DNA of 64,000 nucleotides from Lentibacillus siamensis (lineage in GTDB: Bacteria; Bacillota; Bacilli; Bacillales; Amphibacillaceae). The position numbers and the translations under genes were made by a program. The stretch covers positions 62,001 through 126,000 of the forward strand of contig NZ_BAAADS010000001.1 of NCBI RefSeq assembly GCF_039522605.1. Direction: 5' to 3'. The notes under the pieces are model-generated. The model was not told the origin of the DNA and did not search any database. It saw only the letters and a program-made list of their open reading frames with translations. Numbering within the stretch: position 1 is the stretch's first letter; every line of letters begins with the position of its first letter. Positions 51,706 to 60,557 of this stretch are shown here, piece by piece.

Positions 51706-51798
51706 CTTTTTTTGAAAGACGGACGGATATTTCCTGCTGCATGTACATATCTATTTATAAGGAACGAAATTTGGACGAGATATGTGGTGACTGCTTAC

Positions 51799-52365
51799 AT
51801 GTTCAAAAAAATGATTTCCACATTGCTCGGCAGCTGCCTGATTGCAATTGGAATTAACTGTTTTGTTATTCCGCATCATTTAGTGGATGGCGGAATTATC
51901 GGCCTCGGTCTGATTGCCAAATATACCATCGGGTTAAAGCCTGGTCTAACCATTATCCTGCTTAGCCTGCCTTTATACATGTATGCCTGGTTTTATTTTC
52001 GCACATATTTCTACAATGGAATACATGGTCTGCTAGTTTCATCATTTCTTATTGATTTGTTTCACCCATTATCCACACTGCATACAGCACCGATTCTTAT
52101 CAGTGCGTTAACTGGAGGTGTGTTAATCGGAACAGGTATTGGAATGATGTTGTATACAAAGATAAGCACGGGCGGGACTGACCTTCTCGCTTTAATGATT
52201 TCAAAAAGTACTTCCCTGAATGTCGGAATGGTTATCCTTTTCATTGATGGCCTTGTCATTTTGATTGGATCAACTGTTATTAAGGAAACAACCATTTTTT
52301 ATTCCAGTCTGATGGTTGGTGTTGTTGGATTGACCACATCAGTTATTACGAAAAAAAGCAGCTGA
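51799..52365 (+). CDS. Short YitT/YczE-like membrane protein
   Basis: A 188-residue protein with five or six membrane helices. NCFVIPHHLVDGGIIGLGLI and YTKISTGGTDLLALMISK match the two conserved motifs of the YitT (DUF161) family, but the soluble DUF2179 domain present in the 42308-43159 relative is absent. GGTGA lies eight bases before ATG 51799; the longer upstream frame crosses the guanidine-riboswitch promoter and is rejected. Function unknown. Confidence 0.82.
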   Translation: MFKKMISTLLGSCLIAIGINCFVIPHHLVDGGIIGLGLIAKYTIGLKPGLTIILLSLPLYMYAWFYFRTYFYNGIHGLLVSSFLIDLFHPLSTLHTAPILISALTGGVLIGTGIGMMLYTKISTGGTDLLALMISKSTSLNVGMVILFIDGLVILIGSTVIKETTIFYSSLMVGVVGLTTSVITKKSS

Positions 52366-52389
52366 CAGTGCACCACTGTCAACTGCTTA
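52356..52389 (+). terminator. Terminator of the short YitT gene
   Basis: AAGCAGCTGACAGTG pairs with CTGTCAACTGCTT with one mismatch, followed by ACTTTTCATTT; the stem includes the stop codon. Confidence 0.75.
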
Positions 52390-52432
52390 CTTTTCATTTA
52401 TTCCTTCCTCCTGGAACGTTTATTTATAGATA

Positions 52433-53023
52433 TTATAATTTTTCCTTGAATAATCCTTCTGAAATAAATGATCCTTTCTCATTTCGATCAGACGGTTTTT
52501 CCCGGTCACGGAATTGTTCCTGCAATGCTGCTTTGTCCCCCTGATAACCAATCGCTACAATAGCATGTACAACATAGTTATCGGGAATACCAAGTACTGC
52601 TTTTGCCTTTTCTTTATCAAAGCCGCCCATTGCGTGTGTAGATAAACCTTTCCTTGCTGCCTCAAGTGCCAGGTAGCCCCATGCAGCGCCCGTATCAAAT
52701 CCATGTGAAGGATTGTGTCCACCTGTAAATTCGGCATCAGTTTTTGAAACAACCGCTGCAAGAACAGGTGCCTTTTCACACCATGCAACATTCCCATCAT
52801 AAATAAAGGAATGGAAACGGCCGCGATCTTCAGGTTTACGGGCGATGATGAACCTCCATGGCTGAATATTTGCTGCCGATGGTGCCCAGCGAGCTGCTTC
52901 AAATACACTCTGCAGAACATCCTCAGGAACTTCTTTATTCAAAAATGATCTCGGAGACCATCTGTTAATATAGATCGGATCAATATCGTGTGCTGCCGCA
53001 CGAAGTTCTTTAACATCTTGCAT
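52433..53023 (-). CDS. Nitroreductase-family flavoprotein
   Basis: A 196-residue FMN-dependent oxidoreductase. RWSPRSFLNKEVPED carries the phosphate-binding Arg/Ser residues, followed by ARWAPSAANIQPWRFIIA; the later GAAWGYLALEAARKGLSTHAMGG block is typical. Start at 53023 is favoured by GAGGAGGGAAC upstream. Such enzymes reduce nitro compounds or quinones in the cytosol; the physiological substrate is unknown. The gene stands alone. Confidence 0.88.
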   Translation of the reverse strand: MQDVKELRAAAHDIDPIYINRWSPRSFLNKEVPEDVLQSVFEAARWAPSAANIQPWRFIIARKPEDRGRFHSFIYDGNVAWCEKAPVLAAVVSKTDAEFTGGHNPSHGFDTGAAWGYLALEAARKGLSTHAMGGFDKEKAKAVLGIPDNYVVHAIVAIGYQGDKAALQEQFRDREKPSDRNEKGSFISEGLFKEKL

Positions 53024-53198
53024 ATTGCAGTTCCCTCCTCTGGTGTTTAAATCATATAAATATAGAATCCCGAAATTCATTATACATATCTTATATTATT
53101 TATGTAACTTATACGCTTGAGTTGTGAATGCTGCCTTCATCTCCGGTGATATTCGCTTTTAGATACATGGTCCATCTACCCCAATTCATTAACCTACA

Positions 53199-53234
53199 AA
53201 AAAGACCTACCCTGTTTTAAGGATAGATCTTTTA
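53199..53234 (-). terminator. Terminator of the CwlO-like gene
   Basis: On the minus strand AAAAGATCTATCC and GGGTAGGTCTTTT pair with one mismatch, followed by TTTTG, about 15 bases after the stop codon. Confidence 0.8.
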
Positions 53235-53248
53235 GATAATAGCACTAT

Positions 53249-54502
53249 CTATTTAATACGACGTACATGACCACTGAAGTGTTTGCTCCAATAAACATTA
53301 TTCACACTGGCAACCGCCACGCCGGTACTGCTTTGCGCACCGAGAAACTTACCATTGCCCAAGTAGATTCCAACATGGCCATTTGTTTTATACGTATTAA
53401 AGAAGATAAGGTCACCAGGCTGCGCATTACTGTAAGAAACTCTCGTACCAACAGACTGTAATGCTGATGTACTTGATGGAATAGACACACCAGCCTGTGC
53501 AAATGCCCACGATACAAATCCGGAGCAGTCAAATCCTGATGGTGTTTTTCCGCCAAATACATATGGAGTTCCTGTAACAGTATAGCCGGCTGCTATTGCT
53601 GAACTATAGCTTCCGGAAGAAACAGTGGCAGCCTTGGATGATTTGCTGCTTAATTGTGTTAAATCCCCACCGTCACTGGAAGAATTTGATGATGCCCCCG
53701 CATCAGTACCAGCTGATGAAGCGCCTGTATTATTGCTTCGAGCTTGGGCTTCACGCTGCTGGCGATCACGAATTTCCTGTTCAACAGCAGCAAGACTGTC
53801 GTCCTTATTTTCCAATTCCGCTTTCATATCCCGTAAATCTTTTTCTTTGTTTTTTAACTTTTTCTTGTCAGCTTCTACTTGATCTTTTTGTGACAAAATT
53901 GTTTCCTGTGTAAACTCAAGCTCTGCCTTCATATCCTTTAACTTGCTCAGTTTTTTCTCAACCTTGTCCTGTTTCTTTTCAAGTTCTGCCTTATCTTCCT
54001 TCTGCCGTTTCATTAGATTTTCGTCAGCCTCCGCAATTTTTGAAACTGCAGAAACACGGCTGATCAAATCACTGAAACTTTCAGAACCGAAAACAACTTG
54101 CAGAAAGCTAACATCCCCGCCGCTTCGCTGATATGATTTGATTCGGTCTTTTAGAATTTCATACCGTTTTTCAATATCTTCTTCCAATTGCTTTATTTCT
54201 TTTTCAAAAGCGGCAACTTCCTTTTTGGTATTGGAAATCTTCCCTTTGGTTTCTTTCATTTTTTGTTTGTTTTGCTCTAATGCATGTTCAACTTGTTCAA
54301 TTTTTTTATTTAATTTTTCCAAATCTACCATTACATCGGCAATTTTGGATTCAGCTTTCGACAAATCTTGTTTTATATCAGACCGTTCCGATTGTACTTC
54401 CTGCAAATTGCTAGGTGTTTCAGCGTGAACGGTAGTCCCAAAAATTGCACTGCCCAACACAACCACACCTGCAGTGGCAATTGTACTAATTGTTTTCTTC
54501 AA
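53249..54502 (-). CDS. CwlO-like peptidoglycan DL-endopeptidase (NlpC/P60)
   Basis: 417 residues from a TTG start: signal peptide ending VHA near residue 28, a long coiled-coil region (about 35-250), a Ser/Ala/Gly linker and a C-terminal NlpC/P60 domain (about 305-417) with catalytic Cys326 in GFDCSGF and His376 in NGHVGIY. This layout matches CwlO/YvcE of B. subtilis, whose coiled coil is governed by FtsEX during cell elongation. It cuts peptide cross-bridges outside the membrane. An 18-bp inverted repeat lies upstream. Confidence 0.9.
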   Translation of the reverse strand: MKKTISTIATAGVVVLGSAIFGTTVHAETPSNLQEVQSERSDIKQDLSKAESKIADVMVDLEKLNKKIEQVEHALEQNKQKMKETKGKISNTKKEVAAFEKEIKQLEEDIEKRYEILKDRIKSYQRSGGDVSFLQVVFGSESFSDLISRVSAVSKIAEADENLMKRQKEDKAELEKKQDKVEKKLSKLKDMKAELEFTQETILSQKDQVEADKKKLKNKEKDLRDMKAELENKDDSLAAVEQEIRDRQQREAQARSNNTGASSAGTDAGASSNSSSDGGDLTQLSSKSSKAATVSSGSYSSAIAAGYTVTGTPYVFGGKTPSGFDCSGFVSWAFAQAGVSIPSSTSALQSVGTRVSYSNAQPGDLIFFNTYKTNGHVGIYLGNGKFLGAQSSTGVAVASVNNVYWSKHFSGHVRRIK

Positions 54503-54656
54503 CTTTCTATTCCCCGCTTCCCTTTCACAACCGCAAAATCTGTCTATGTATTTTCCTGATTTACTGGGTAATTTGCAGTAATGTGATAAATTATAATAGA
54601 TTATGTAACATATTTTCTTAGGCAATTCGCATTATATCATGTAAAAATGACATGAC

Positions 54657-54674
54657 TGTAATAATAGTATTACA
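54657..54674. promoter_or_regulatory. Perfect inverted repeat upstream of the CwlO-like gene
   Basis: TGTAATA-4-TATTACA is a 7-bp dyad about 155 bases before the start. It could be an operator; it uses WalR-like hexamers (TGTAAT), but inverted rather than the direct repeat that WalR needs. Confidence 0.35.
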
Positions 54675-54710
54675 ATTGTATTTCAAAAATGAAAGCGAGT
54701 TTTTCATATA

Positions 54711-54735
54711 AAAAAAGCGCAGTATACCTGCGCTT
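54711..54735 (-). terminator. Terminator of corA
   Basis: AAAGCGCA and TGCGCTTT form a hairpin with a T run on the minus strand, overlapping the corA stop codon. Confidence 0.8.
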
Positions 54736-55685
54736 TAATCGAACCAGCCTTTTTTCTTAAACCAATAAAACATCGCTCCGCCAATGACCAGCATGACAAA
54801 CCATACGATAAAATACCCATATTTATTGTCCAATTCCGGCATATACACAAAATTCATGCCGTAAATTCCGACAATAAACGTCAAAGGCATAAAAATAACC
54901 GAAATCACGGTAAGAATCTGCATTGTTCGATTTGTCTGATGTGAATTAAGTGACAAATAACTGTCGCGGATATCCTGTGTCATTTCCCTGTTTGAAGCAA
55001 TCATGTCAGCAACCTTAATCAAGTGGTCATGGATATCGACAAAATACTCCCGCCGATCATGAACTCTTTCCAGTTGATGTGTATTCAGCATCCGGTATAA
55101 AAGATCCCGCATTGGATGGACTGTCTGCCTCATCTTCAGCAATTCGCTGCGACGGTCAAATAACTGTTCAAGCAATTGCTCCATCGATAATCGCCTGGTG
55201 TTGTCCTCGATTTCATTTATGTGATCTTCAATATCATAAACAATCGGAAAATACTTGTCGACAACATTATCCAGCAATTGATGAAAGACAAAATACTCAT
55301 CCAGCAATTCCTTTTCGTGCATTCGTTCCACCAGACGGAAAGTGGCATCGATTGAGCCTGAAGCATGTTTATGGAAGGTTACGATTTGTTTGTCATCAAG
55401 AAAAATATCAATTTCTTTTTTAGACAAATCATTTTTATCAACGGCATGAATGACAAAAAAAGAATGATTGTCATAATAATCCATTTTCGGCCGCTGCAGG
55501 TCATGCATGCAATCCTCCACCGCGAGCGGATGGAAATGAAAATGTGACTGCAGCAAGTCGATTTCATCCTGTGACGGGGCTTCAAAATCGATCCAAACCC
55601 ATGAAAAGTTCTTTTTTTCCAAATCTTTCAATTCCAAATTTTGAACGATGTTATCGTCGTCTATCTGTGCCATAATCCGTATCAT
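54735..55685 (-). CDS. corA: CorA-family magnesium/divalent cation transporter
   Basis: A 316-residue protein: a large N-terminal cytosolic domain, a long stalk helix, then two membrane helices with the signature GMN in GIYGMNFVYMPE 38 residues before the end, closing with basic KKKGW. It forms pentameric magnesium channels. ATG 55685 is chosen, with GAAAGGG seven bases upstream, rather than a start 39 bases earlier. It is a single-gene unit with its own terminator. Confidence 0.93.
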   Translation of the reverse strand: MIRIMAQIDDDNIVQNLELKDLEKKNFSWVWIDFEAPSQDEIDLLQSHFHFHPLAVEDCMHDLQRPKMDYYDNHSFFVIHAVDKNDLSKKEIDIFLDDKQIVTFHKHASGSIDATFRLVERMHEKELLDEYFVFHQLLDNVVDKYFPIVYDIEDHINEIEDNTRRLSMEQLLEQLFDRRSELLKMRQTVHPMRDLLYRMLNTHQLERVHDRREYFVDIHDHLIKVADMIASNREMTQDIRDSYLSLNSHQTNRTMQILTVISVIFMPLTFIVGIYGMNFVYMPELDNKYGYFIVWFVMLVIGGAMFYWFKKKGWFD

Positions 55686-55788
55686 GTCATTACCCTTTCT
55701 TTCATGATACTTACTTTTTCCCAATCTTTCCTTGATTAAACCAAGAGAAATTCGTATACCATGTATGCAAACTCTGCTGAAAGATGAC

Positions 55789-55933
55789 CTGTATCAGAAA
55801 ATCCTAACAGCAAAAACCGGAGTTCAATCAGCGAAAACTGAAGTTCTATCAGCAACATTCAACATTCTATCGGGAACTTTTGAAATCAATCAGTGAAAAC
55901 GCCAGTACTATCAGGAATTCATCAAAACCATCA
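55789..55933. repeat. 21-nt period degenerate repeat array (array 3)
   Basis: Units beginning ATCAG, such as ATCAGCGAAAACTGAAGTTCT then ATCAGCAACATTCAACATTCT, recur at 21, 21, 20, 21 and 20 bases, six in all with one degenerate. It lies between the corA start and the aceA end. Confidence 0.85.
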
Positions 55934-55973
55934 AAAAGACACCCCATCATGAGTGAGGTGCCCATTGCAATAA

Positions 55974-57251
55974 TTACGATGTAAATTGTTCCGTTTCAGT
56001 AGAGCCTGCCAATGCACCGGTTGATGAGGTACCACCGGAAATTACTTGCGCTACTTCATCAAAATAACCCGTTCCGACTTCCCGCTGATGCCGGGTTGCA
56101 CTGTAACCAGCAGGCTCACTAGCAAATTCCGCCTGCTGTAACTTCGAATATGCTGCCATTCCTTGATCTTTATAGCCGCGCGCAAGATCAAACATGCTGT
56201 GGTTCAATGCATGGAATCCTGCCAATGTTACAAACTGGAATTTATAGCCCATTTTACCGAGTTCATCCTGAAAAGAAGAAATCTCGTCCTCAGAAAGTTT
56301 TCCTCTCCAATTAAATGACGGCGAGCAATTGTAGGCAAGCAGTTTGTTCGGATACTTTTCATGAATGGCATCAGCAAACCGCTTCGCTTCATGCAAATTC
56401 GGTTCGGAAGTTTCACACCAAATCATGTCGGCATAAGGAGCATATGCAAGACCACGGGCAATTGCCTGCTCCAGTCCGGATTTCGTTTTAAAAAACCCTT
56501 CTGATGTGCGGTCACCTGTAATAAATTCTGCATCTTTTGGATCAACGTCACTTGTAATCATGTCAGCAGCATTGGCATCTGTTCTGGCAATAATTATGGT
56601 CGATGTACCCATCACATCGGCGGCAAACCTGGCAGAAATCAGATTTCGGACGGCTGTCTGCGTTGGAAGCAACACTTTTCCGCCCAGATGTCCGCATTTC
56701 TTTTCCGATGACAGCTGATCCTCAAAATGAACAGCAGACGCACCAGCTTCAATCATGGATTTCATCAGTTCAAAAACATTCAGCTGTCCGCCAAACCCGG
56801 CTTCAGCATCTGCAACAATCGGGGCAAACCAATCAATCGAATCATTGCCCTCAGCAAAGTGAACCTGATCAGCCCTTTGCAGTGCCTGGTTAATCCGCTT
56901 CACAACATTCGGTACGCTGTTAACCGGGTACAAACTTTGGTCAGGATACATTTGCCCAGCCAGATTCGCATCAGCTGCCACCTGCCACCCGCTTAGGTAA
57001 ATTGCCTTCAACCCTGCCTTCACCTGTTGAACTGCCTGGTTTCCAGTCAACGCGCCAAGTGCATGAATATAGTGCGGTCCATTTATAAGATTCCACAGTT
57101 TTTCTGCACCTTGTTTGGCCAGCGTATGTTCAATGTCGATTGATCCCCGCAATCGAATAACATCCTCTGCTGAATAAGGTCTTTTCACATTCATCCAGCG
57201 CATTTGACTTTCCCATTCATCCTGAATCTGTTCCACACGGTTTTTTGACAT
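55974..57251 (-). CDS. aceA: Isocitrate lyase
   Basis: A 425-residue enzyme of the glyoxylate shunt that splits isocitrate into succinate and glyoxylate. The catalytic KKCGH motif is at 184-188 (Cys186), with ADAEAGFGG, HFEDQLSS, IARTDA and the C-terminal NCSPSFNW. ATG 57251 is favoured by AAAGGGG. No malate synthase gene is present nearby. With the fad operon in this window it suggests growth on fatty acids. About 107 bases upstream lies a zinc-ribbon microprotein gene on the same strand. Confidence 0.96.
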   Translation of the reverse strand: MSKNRVEQIQDEWESQMRWMNVKRPYSAEDVIRLRGSIDIEHTLAKQGAEKLWNLINGPHYIHALGALTGNQAVQQVKAGLKAIYLSGWQVAADANLAGQMYPDQSLYPVNSVPNVVKRINQALQRADQVHFAEGNDSIDWFAPIVADAEAGFGGQLNVFELMKSMIEAGASAVHFEDQLSSEKKCGHLGGKVLLPTQTAVRNLISARFAADVMGTSTIIIARTDANAADMITSDVDPKDAEFITGDRTSEGFFKTKSGLEQAIARGLAYAPYADMIWCETSEPNLHEAKRFADAIHEKYPNKLLAYNCSPSFNWRGKLSEDEISSFQDELGKMGYKFQFVTLAGFHALNHSMFDLARGYKDQGMAAYSKLQQAEFASEPAGYSATRHQREVGTGYFDEVAQVISGGTSSTGALAGSTETEQFTS

Positions 57252-57357
57252 TTTCGTATCCCCTTTCAATTAATTGTACGTAGCTAATGCCAGGAATCTT
57301 GTTATATTACAATTTAACTTAAATTGATATTGTTATATAACAATATGGATAAAAAAA

Positions 57358-57453
57358 TTATTCTTCCTTTTTAGATAGACAATAATCGCATTCCAGCACC
57401 ATACTTCGCTCATCGATTCGTTTTCCGCATTCTGGACAAGTCGGCGTTTTCAT
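57358..57453 (-). CDS. 31-residue zinc-ribbon microprotein
   Basis: MKTPTCPECGKRIDERSMVL is followed by ECDYCLSKKEE: two CxxC knuckles 16 residues apart, able to bind one zinc ion. AAAGGGAGGGG lies eight bases before the ATG, among the strongest ribosome sites in the window, and a T run follows the stop. It is reminiscent of YhfH-type small zinc ribbons but the match is not secure. It precedes aceA on the same strand. Confidence 0.7.
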   Translation of the reverse strand: MKTPTCPECGKRIDERSMVLECDYCLSKKEE

Positions 57454-57650
57454 TTGATCCCCTCCCTTTTATATAACAGATTACTATATTATTTAATTGT
57501 TGTAATACAGTTTATGCGAAAAAGAAATTAATTGCAACCCTTTTTTTAGAAAATGTATTATTTCCGGTAAAACGAATGATAAAAGGTTGAAAATAACAAC
57601 CAATACTGGAAAAATAGAAAATGATAGTTAAGTGTTGGAGATGACCATGT

Positions 57651-58658
57651 ATGAATCGTTTAAAAATCGCCGGCAGCCGGACTGTCAAAACCGGCCTGTC
57701 TGTATTCATTACAGCCTGGATCTGTGTGTTGCTGGATTGGCCGCCGGTATTCGCCGTTATTACCGCAATTGTAACCGTTGAACCAACTGTTTCCGACTCC
57801 ATCAAAAAAGGAGTCGTCCGTTTTCCAGCTTCTGCAATCGGTTCAGCGTATGCAGTATTATTTATTTCATTGTTCGGAAATTCACCATTGACATACACGT
57901 TGGCCGCCGTTTTGACAATCGCAACCTGCTATAGACTGAGACTTTACGCCGGGCTGCTTGTGGCCACATTGACCGCTGTCGCTATGGTTGAAGTAATCCA
58001 CAACAATTATTTAATTTCATTTTTTATTCGGTTGGGAACAACCACAACGGGACTACTTGTATCAACCGTTGTCAATCTGATTATCTTTCCACCTGATTAT
58101 ACGGATGAAATCACCGGAAAATTACACCAGACTGCGAAGCAAACAGGATTTGTTGTTAGGAAGGTTTACCAAAATATACTGGGGAATCAAAATGAAGCTG
58201 ACAATAATGTGGAACATGCTGCGGAACAATTGGACACCATCATCCACCGAACGGAAAAGCTTGTCCGTTTTCAAAAGGAAGAGTCCAAATATCATCCATT
58301 GGCCGGGAGTGATAAACAGAAATTTGAACATGCGGGTAATCAGTTAATTCGTTTACGGCTGATCCATTATCATTTAAGAAATGTCATTCGGCTTCCATCA
58401 ACTGTCATTACCTGGACTGATGAGGAATGCTCCATTATTTTTCAGGCTGTTGACAGGTTATCAGAGGCATTGATTCACAAAAACACCTATAATGCTGCAG
58501 CACATCAAAAACATCTGAAACAAATCACGGAAATATTCTGGAAGGTCGATAAGCGAATTCCGGGAGAAACAACGAATTTTCCGGAAGAATATGTCATGCT
58601 CTATGAATTGGTTTCCATCTACAATCTGGCAGCCAATTATCACAAAAAGCCTCAATGA
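57651..58658 (+). CDS. Aromatic-acid-exporter-like membrane protein (DUF939/FUSC)
   Basis: 335 residues with an N-terminal half of about five or six membrane helices (LDWPPVFAVITAIVTVEPT, VVRFPASAIGSAYAVLFIS, YAGLLVATLTAVAMVEVI) and a cytosolic helical C-terminal half, the ArAE_1/YgaE layout. The family is thought to export aromatic acids, but the substrate is unproven. The stop codon lies within a hairpin, 58647-58669. Confidence 0.82.
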   Translation: MNRLKIAGSRTVKTGLSVFITAWICVLLDWPPVFAVITAIVTVEPTVSDSIKKGVVRFPASAIGSAYAVLFISLFGNSPLTYTLAAVLTIATCYRLRLYAGLLVATLTAVAMVEVIHNNYLISFFIRLGTTTTGLLVSTVVNLIIFPPDYTDEITGKLHQTAKQTGFVVRKVYQNILGNQNEADNNVEHAAEQLDTIIHRTEKLVRFQKEESKYHPLAGSDKQKFEHAGNQLIRLRLIHYHLRNVIRLPSTVITWTDEECSIIFQAVDRLSEALIHKNTYNAAAHQKHLKQITEIFWKVDKRIPGETTNFPEEYVMLYELVSIYNLAANYHKKPQ

Positions 58659-58669
58659 CACGAGGCTTT
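58647..58669 (+). terminator. Short hairpin at the end of the DUF939 gene
   Basis: AAGCCTC and GAGGCTT pair across the stop codon; the run after it is TAGGGGGGG rather than T, so it is a weak terminator candidate. Confidence 0.35.
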
Positions 58670-58683
58670 AGGGGGGGTTTCAA

Positions 58684-58758
58684 ATGTATGGAATCCCGAT
58701 CAAGCAGCAACAGTTGGAATTCTGCCACGCTTTTAAAACGGAAGGGGGTGCATGTTAG
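58684..58758 (+). CDS. Possible 24-residue peptide gene
   Basis: An open frame MYGIPIKQQQLEFCHAF and then KTEGGAC preceded by an AGGGGGGG run at usable spacing. Small, with two Cys, and of unknown meaning. It could equally be chance in a gap region; nothing else supports it. Confidence 0.25.
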   Translation: MYGIPIKQQQLEFCHAFKTEGGAC

Positions 58759-58767
58759 CCAAACTGT

Positions 58768-58866
58768 TTACGTTTCAGCTTGACTTTGCACGGTTTATCC
58801 GGATTTCGCACGTTTTCAGCTGAAGTTCGCACGTTTCGGGCCGGACTTCGCAAGTCGTTCGCCACG
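58768..58866. repeat. 21-nt period degenerate repeat array (array 4)
   Basis: CACGGTTTATCCGGATTTCG, then CACGTTTTCAGCTGAAGTTC and CACGTTTCGGGCCGGACTTC, each followed by G or the next CACG: four to five units of 20-21 bases. It lies between the convergent DUF939 gene and liaR. Confidence 0.82.
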
Positions 58867-58891
58867 CTTTTTACAATAATCGTTTAAAACA

Positions 58892-59521
58892 TTAAACCAA
58901 ATCATTTTTAAACGCATAAATAACTGCCTGCGTACGATCCTGCACTTCCAGTTTTCCGAGAATATTACTGACGTGGACTTTCACCGTTTTTAGCGCGATG
59001 TACAATTCATCAGCAATTTCCTGATTGGTTTTTCCTTGAGCAATCAGCAACAAAATTTCCATTTCACGGTCAGTCAGCTGGTCATGCAAAACATCGGCAG
59101 GCTTTTCCCGCATCCGGTTCATAATCTTGCCGGTGACTTCCGGCTCCAAAATAGATTCTCCGGCATAGGTCTTCCGAATTGCGCCGGCGATTTCATCCGC
59201 TTTTGATGTCTTCAGCATGTAGCTTGTTGCACCTGCTTCAAGCGCCGGATACACTTTTTCATCATCCAAAAAACTTGTAACGACAATAATCTTAGCTTCC
59301 GGCCACTGTTCGATAATCTGTTTGGTCGCTTCAATGCCGTCCATCTCAGGCATGACCAGGTCCATCAGAATGATATCCGGTTTCAGCTCAAGTGCCAACC
59401 GTACTGCTTCACCGCCATCATCCGCTTCTGCTATAACCTCGATATCGGCTTGAGCAGATAAATATGCTGACACACCAATCCGAACCATTTCATGATCATC
59501 AGCAAATAATACATTAATCAA
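58892..59521 (-). CDS. liaR: Cell-envelope stress response regulator LiaR
   Basis: A 209-residue NarL-type regulator: receiver domain with phospho-acceptor D54 (IILMDLVMPEMDG) and acidic pair D8/D9, then a LuxR-type helix-turn-helix (LTDREMEILLLIAQGKTNQEI). The TTG at 59521 overlaps liaS and has GAGGGTGA upstream. It activates liaIH under envelope stress such as lipid II-binding antibiotics. Confidence 0.92.
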   Translation of the reverse strand: MINVLFADDHEMVRIGVSAYLSAQADIEVIAEADDGGEAVRLALELKPDIILMDLVMPEMDGIEATKQIIEQWPEAKIIVVTSFLDDEKVYPALEAGATSYMLKTSKADEIAGAIRKTYAGESILEPEVTGKIMNRMREKPADVLHDQLTDREMEILLLIAQGKTNQEIADELYIALKTVKVHVSNILGKLEVQDRTQAVIYAFKNDLV

Positions 59522-60557
59522 GCTGTTCACCCTCTTTTCTATAGCTTGGTACTTTGACTTCCATACGTGTTCCTTCATCAGGCAGACTGACCACCTTAAA
59601 CGTACCTCCAATCTGGTAAGCACGTTCGCGCATGTTTTCCAGACCGTATGAGCTTGTCTTCACCTTTTCAAGGTCAAACCCGATTCCGTCGTCAACAACA
59701 CGCATAATAATCATTTCATCCCGTTCAATCAGCATCACATTCAGCGAGGAAGCCTTGGCATGCCGCAATGTATTCGAAACCGATTCCTGCAAAATGCGAA
59801 ACAGCTGATCTTCCACTCCTTTATCAACTGTAAAATCTTCTGTCTTCCATTCAATCGTCATCGGTACTTTTTGTGTCAATTCAACAAGCAGTTCATTGAC
59901 ACCTTCCTGCAGCGACTTTCCTTTCAATGGCACCGGACGCAAATGCAGCAGCAGTGCCCGCATTTCCAGCTGTGACTGATGAATCATTTTTTCAACCATT
60001 TGCAGCTGCTTACGGATGGATGAATCCTCAGGCGGGTTTGTTTCATTAATAGCCGACATCATCATCGAAGCCGCAAATAACTGCTGACTGACGGAATCGT
60101 GCAGTTCCCTTGCCAGACGGTTTCGTTCCTGAACTACTATTTCCTGCAGGCTTTTTTCCCGCTCTTGTGCACGTTCGGTTACGAGTCGTTGGGCATGCTC
60201 TGTCTGCAGCCGAATTTTTTCCTGAATCTGTCCGACATGATACTGAATTCTTTCCAGTTCCTTATATGGTTCCTCATCGTCAGAGAGCTTCTGCCCTTTT
60301 GCCACTTCATCGAGATGTTTTTCAACCCGCTGGATCCGCTGCCGCCAATACCAGCCAGTCATTACTCCGATAACTGCTCCTGCTGTTATAGACGTCCCTA
60401 TCACATACACAAAATATGGAATATCGTAAAGTGTTTGCCGCAGTATCTCGGACCAATTGTCCAATGGGAACGCAGCAAAAGTCAGTCCAACTATCATCAC
60501 TGAAATGAATACACTGAAAAACACCGCGGTAAAGACGTGGCGTAAGATTGTACTCAT
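59514..60557 (-). CDS. liaS: Cell-envelope stress sensor kinase LiaS
   Basis: A 347-residue intramembrane-sensing kinase with two N-terminal membrane helices linked by a short loop (residues 8-30 and 48-70), a HAMP-like segment, phospho-acceptor His153 in RLARELHDSVSQQL and an ATPase domain with the VVDDGIGFD box. Overlaps with liaF (four bases) and liaR (eight bases) show coupling. LiaF inhibits it in unstressed cells. Confidence 0.92.
   Translation of the reverse strand: MSTILRHVFTAVFFSVFISVMIVGLTFAAFPLDNWSEILRQTLYDIPYFVYVIGTSITAGAVIGVMTGWYWRQRIQRVEKHLDEVAKGQKLSDDEEPYKELERIQYHVGQIQEKIRLQTEHAQRLVTERAQEREKSLQEIVVQERNRLARELHDSVSQQLFAASMMMSAINETNPPEDSSIRKQLQMVEKMIHQSQLEMRALLLHLRPVPLKGKSLQEGVNELLVELTQKVPMTIEWKTEDFTVDKGVEDQLFRILQESVSNTLRHAKASSLNVMLIERDEMIIMRVVDDGIGFDLEKVKTSSYGLENMRERAYQIGGTFKVVSLPDEGTRMEVKVPSYRKEGEQLD

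Noticed and set aside
54657..54674. WalR binding site for the CwlO-like gene
   Set aside because: WalR needs direct TGTWAH repeats five bases apart; here the hexamers are inverted.
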